Position numbers and translations under genes: made by a program. Below are positions 5,922 to 6,394 of a DNA stretch of 6,394 nucleotides, piece after piece. Below the pieces are notes generated by a model. It did not search any database, was not told the DNA's origin, and was given only the letters and a program-made list of their open reading frames with translations. This DNA is from DAOTXK01 sp034435395 (GTDB lineage: Bacteria > Chloroflexota > Anaerolineae > Aggregatilineales > Ch27). The stretch lies in contig DAOTXK010000367.1 of the NCBI GenBank assembly GCA_034435395.1, positions 1 to 6,394 of the forward strand, given 5' to 3'. The first letter of the stretch is position 1; every line of letters starts with the position of its first letter.

Positions 5922-6394
5922 TGCCGGTTCGATGATCCAGCAGCCGCCAATCCCTGAGGGTGCGGAATCGATCAGCCGGCGTGCTGAGATAGCCTAACTG
6001 GACGCCCGCCACCCGCGTACTGACGGCATAAGCATACACCGGGTAGTAAAAGGGCAGCGCCAGGGATCGGCTGACGAAAAGCTGCTGGAACTCCGCATAA
6101 TGCTCGGCGCGGTGCAGCCCGTTCGGGTCGCGTCGGGCGTATTCCAGCAGTTCGCTGCTCCGCCGGTCGTTGATCCCGCCATAGTTCTGCCCGTCCGGAT
6201 ACTGGCCCTGGTGCCAGAAGGTGTAGGGATCAGGGTCGGCGTGCGGCGCGAGGCTGAGTTCCACCAGCGCCGTGTCGAACTGGCCTGCTTCCAGCCGCTG
6301 GCGAAGCCGGGGGAGGGGGACATTCTCCGTCGCCACCTGAATCCCTAACTGCGACCATTGCGCCGCCAGGTCGGCAGCCAGCGCCGCCTGGACC
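5908..6394 (-). CDS. ABC transporter solute-binding protein, family 5 (oligopeptide type), C-terminal fragment
   Basis: This is the C-terminal 161 residues of an extracytoplasmic solute-binding protein of the SBP_bac_5 family (DppA/OppA/NikA type), which captures peptides, nickel chelates or oligosaccharides outside the membrane for an ABC importer. The frame is open to the right edge, so the start and most of the usual 500-600 residues are off the window. Visible family features are QAALAADLAAQWSQLGIQV near the start of the fragment, DTALVELSLAPHADPDPYTFWHQGQ, NYGGINDRRSSELLEYARR, HRAEHYAEFQQLFVSRSLALPFYYPVYAYAV, and a C-terminal region ending DWRLLDHRTGIDPP. The GTG at 6336 is internal, not a start. 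No intrinsic terminator lies between its TAA (5908-5910) and the tRNA genes, so read-through into them is possible. The ligand cannot be told from this part. Confidence 0.87.
   Translation of the reverse strand, partial: VQAALAADLAAQWSQLGIQVATENVPLPRLRQRLEAGQFDTALVELSLAPHADPDPYTFWHQGQYPDGQNYGGINDRRSSELLEYARRDPNGLHRAEHYAEFQQLFVSRSLALPFYYPVYAYAVSTRVAGVQLGYLSTPADRFRTLRDWRLLDHRTGIDPP

Overview
The window is compact, GC-rich bacterial chromosome with ordinary metabolic and housekeeping content. It holds parts or all of six protein genes and two tRNA genes. The GC bias, the protein family mix (GH2 beta-galactosidase, COG2605-like GHMP kinase, AGT-type class V aminotransferase, family 5 ABC solute-binding protein) and the style of the sequences suggest Chloroflexota, perhaps Anaerolineae. 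This is a recognition-based guess without a phylogenetic marker. There is no sign of a phage, insertion sequence, CRISPR array or toxin-antitoxin module.

Layout. Bases 1-1901 (+) hold the C-terminal two thirds of a LacZ-type beta-galactosidase, cut by the left edge. It converges, with a 42-base gap, on a minus-strand unit read from right to left: a class V aminotransferase (3142-4281) followed by a GHMP-family sugar kinase (1944-3017). This unit has a good sigma70-type promoter at 4488-4516, whose -35 box overlaps the stop codon of the gene before it, and an untranslated leader of about 200 bases. Upstream on the same strand are two GNAT acetyltransferases separated by 8 bases (4974-5537, then 4513-4965). 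Further upstream, also on the minus strand, is a tandem pair of serine tRNA genes, UGA (5776-5866) then GCU (5671-5762). They have their own promoter (5893-5921) and a clear intrinsic terminator (5635-5660). The right edge cuts the C-terminal part of an extracellular solute-binding protein of an oligopeptide/sugar ABC importer (5908-6394, minus).

How it fits together. The solute-binding protein, beta-galactosidase and sugar kinase fit a heterotroph that imports and processes oligosaccharides or peptides, but they lie in separate transcription units and no single pathway is proven. The sequence supports three minus-strand units: tRNA-Ser(UGA)-tRNA-Ser(GCU), GNAT-GNAT, and aminotransferase-kinase. 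Regulatory elements are tightly packed: two promoters have their -35 box in the end of the preceding coding region, and a possible third has it in the U-tract of the tRNA terminator.

I found no convincing undescribed system. The items most worth checking are the long structured leader before the aminotransferase, the unassigned substrate of the GHMP kinase and its pairing with the aminotransferase, and an 11-base match to the 3' end of 16S rRNA in the convergent gap.
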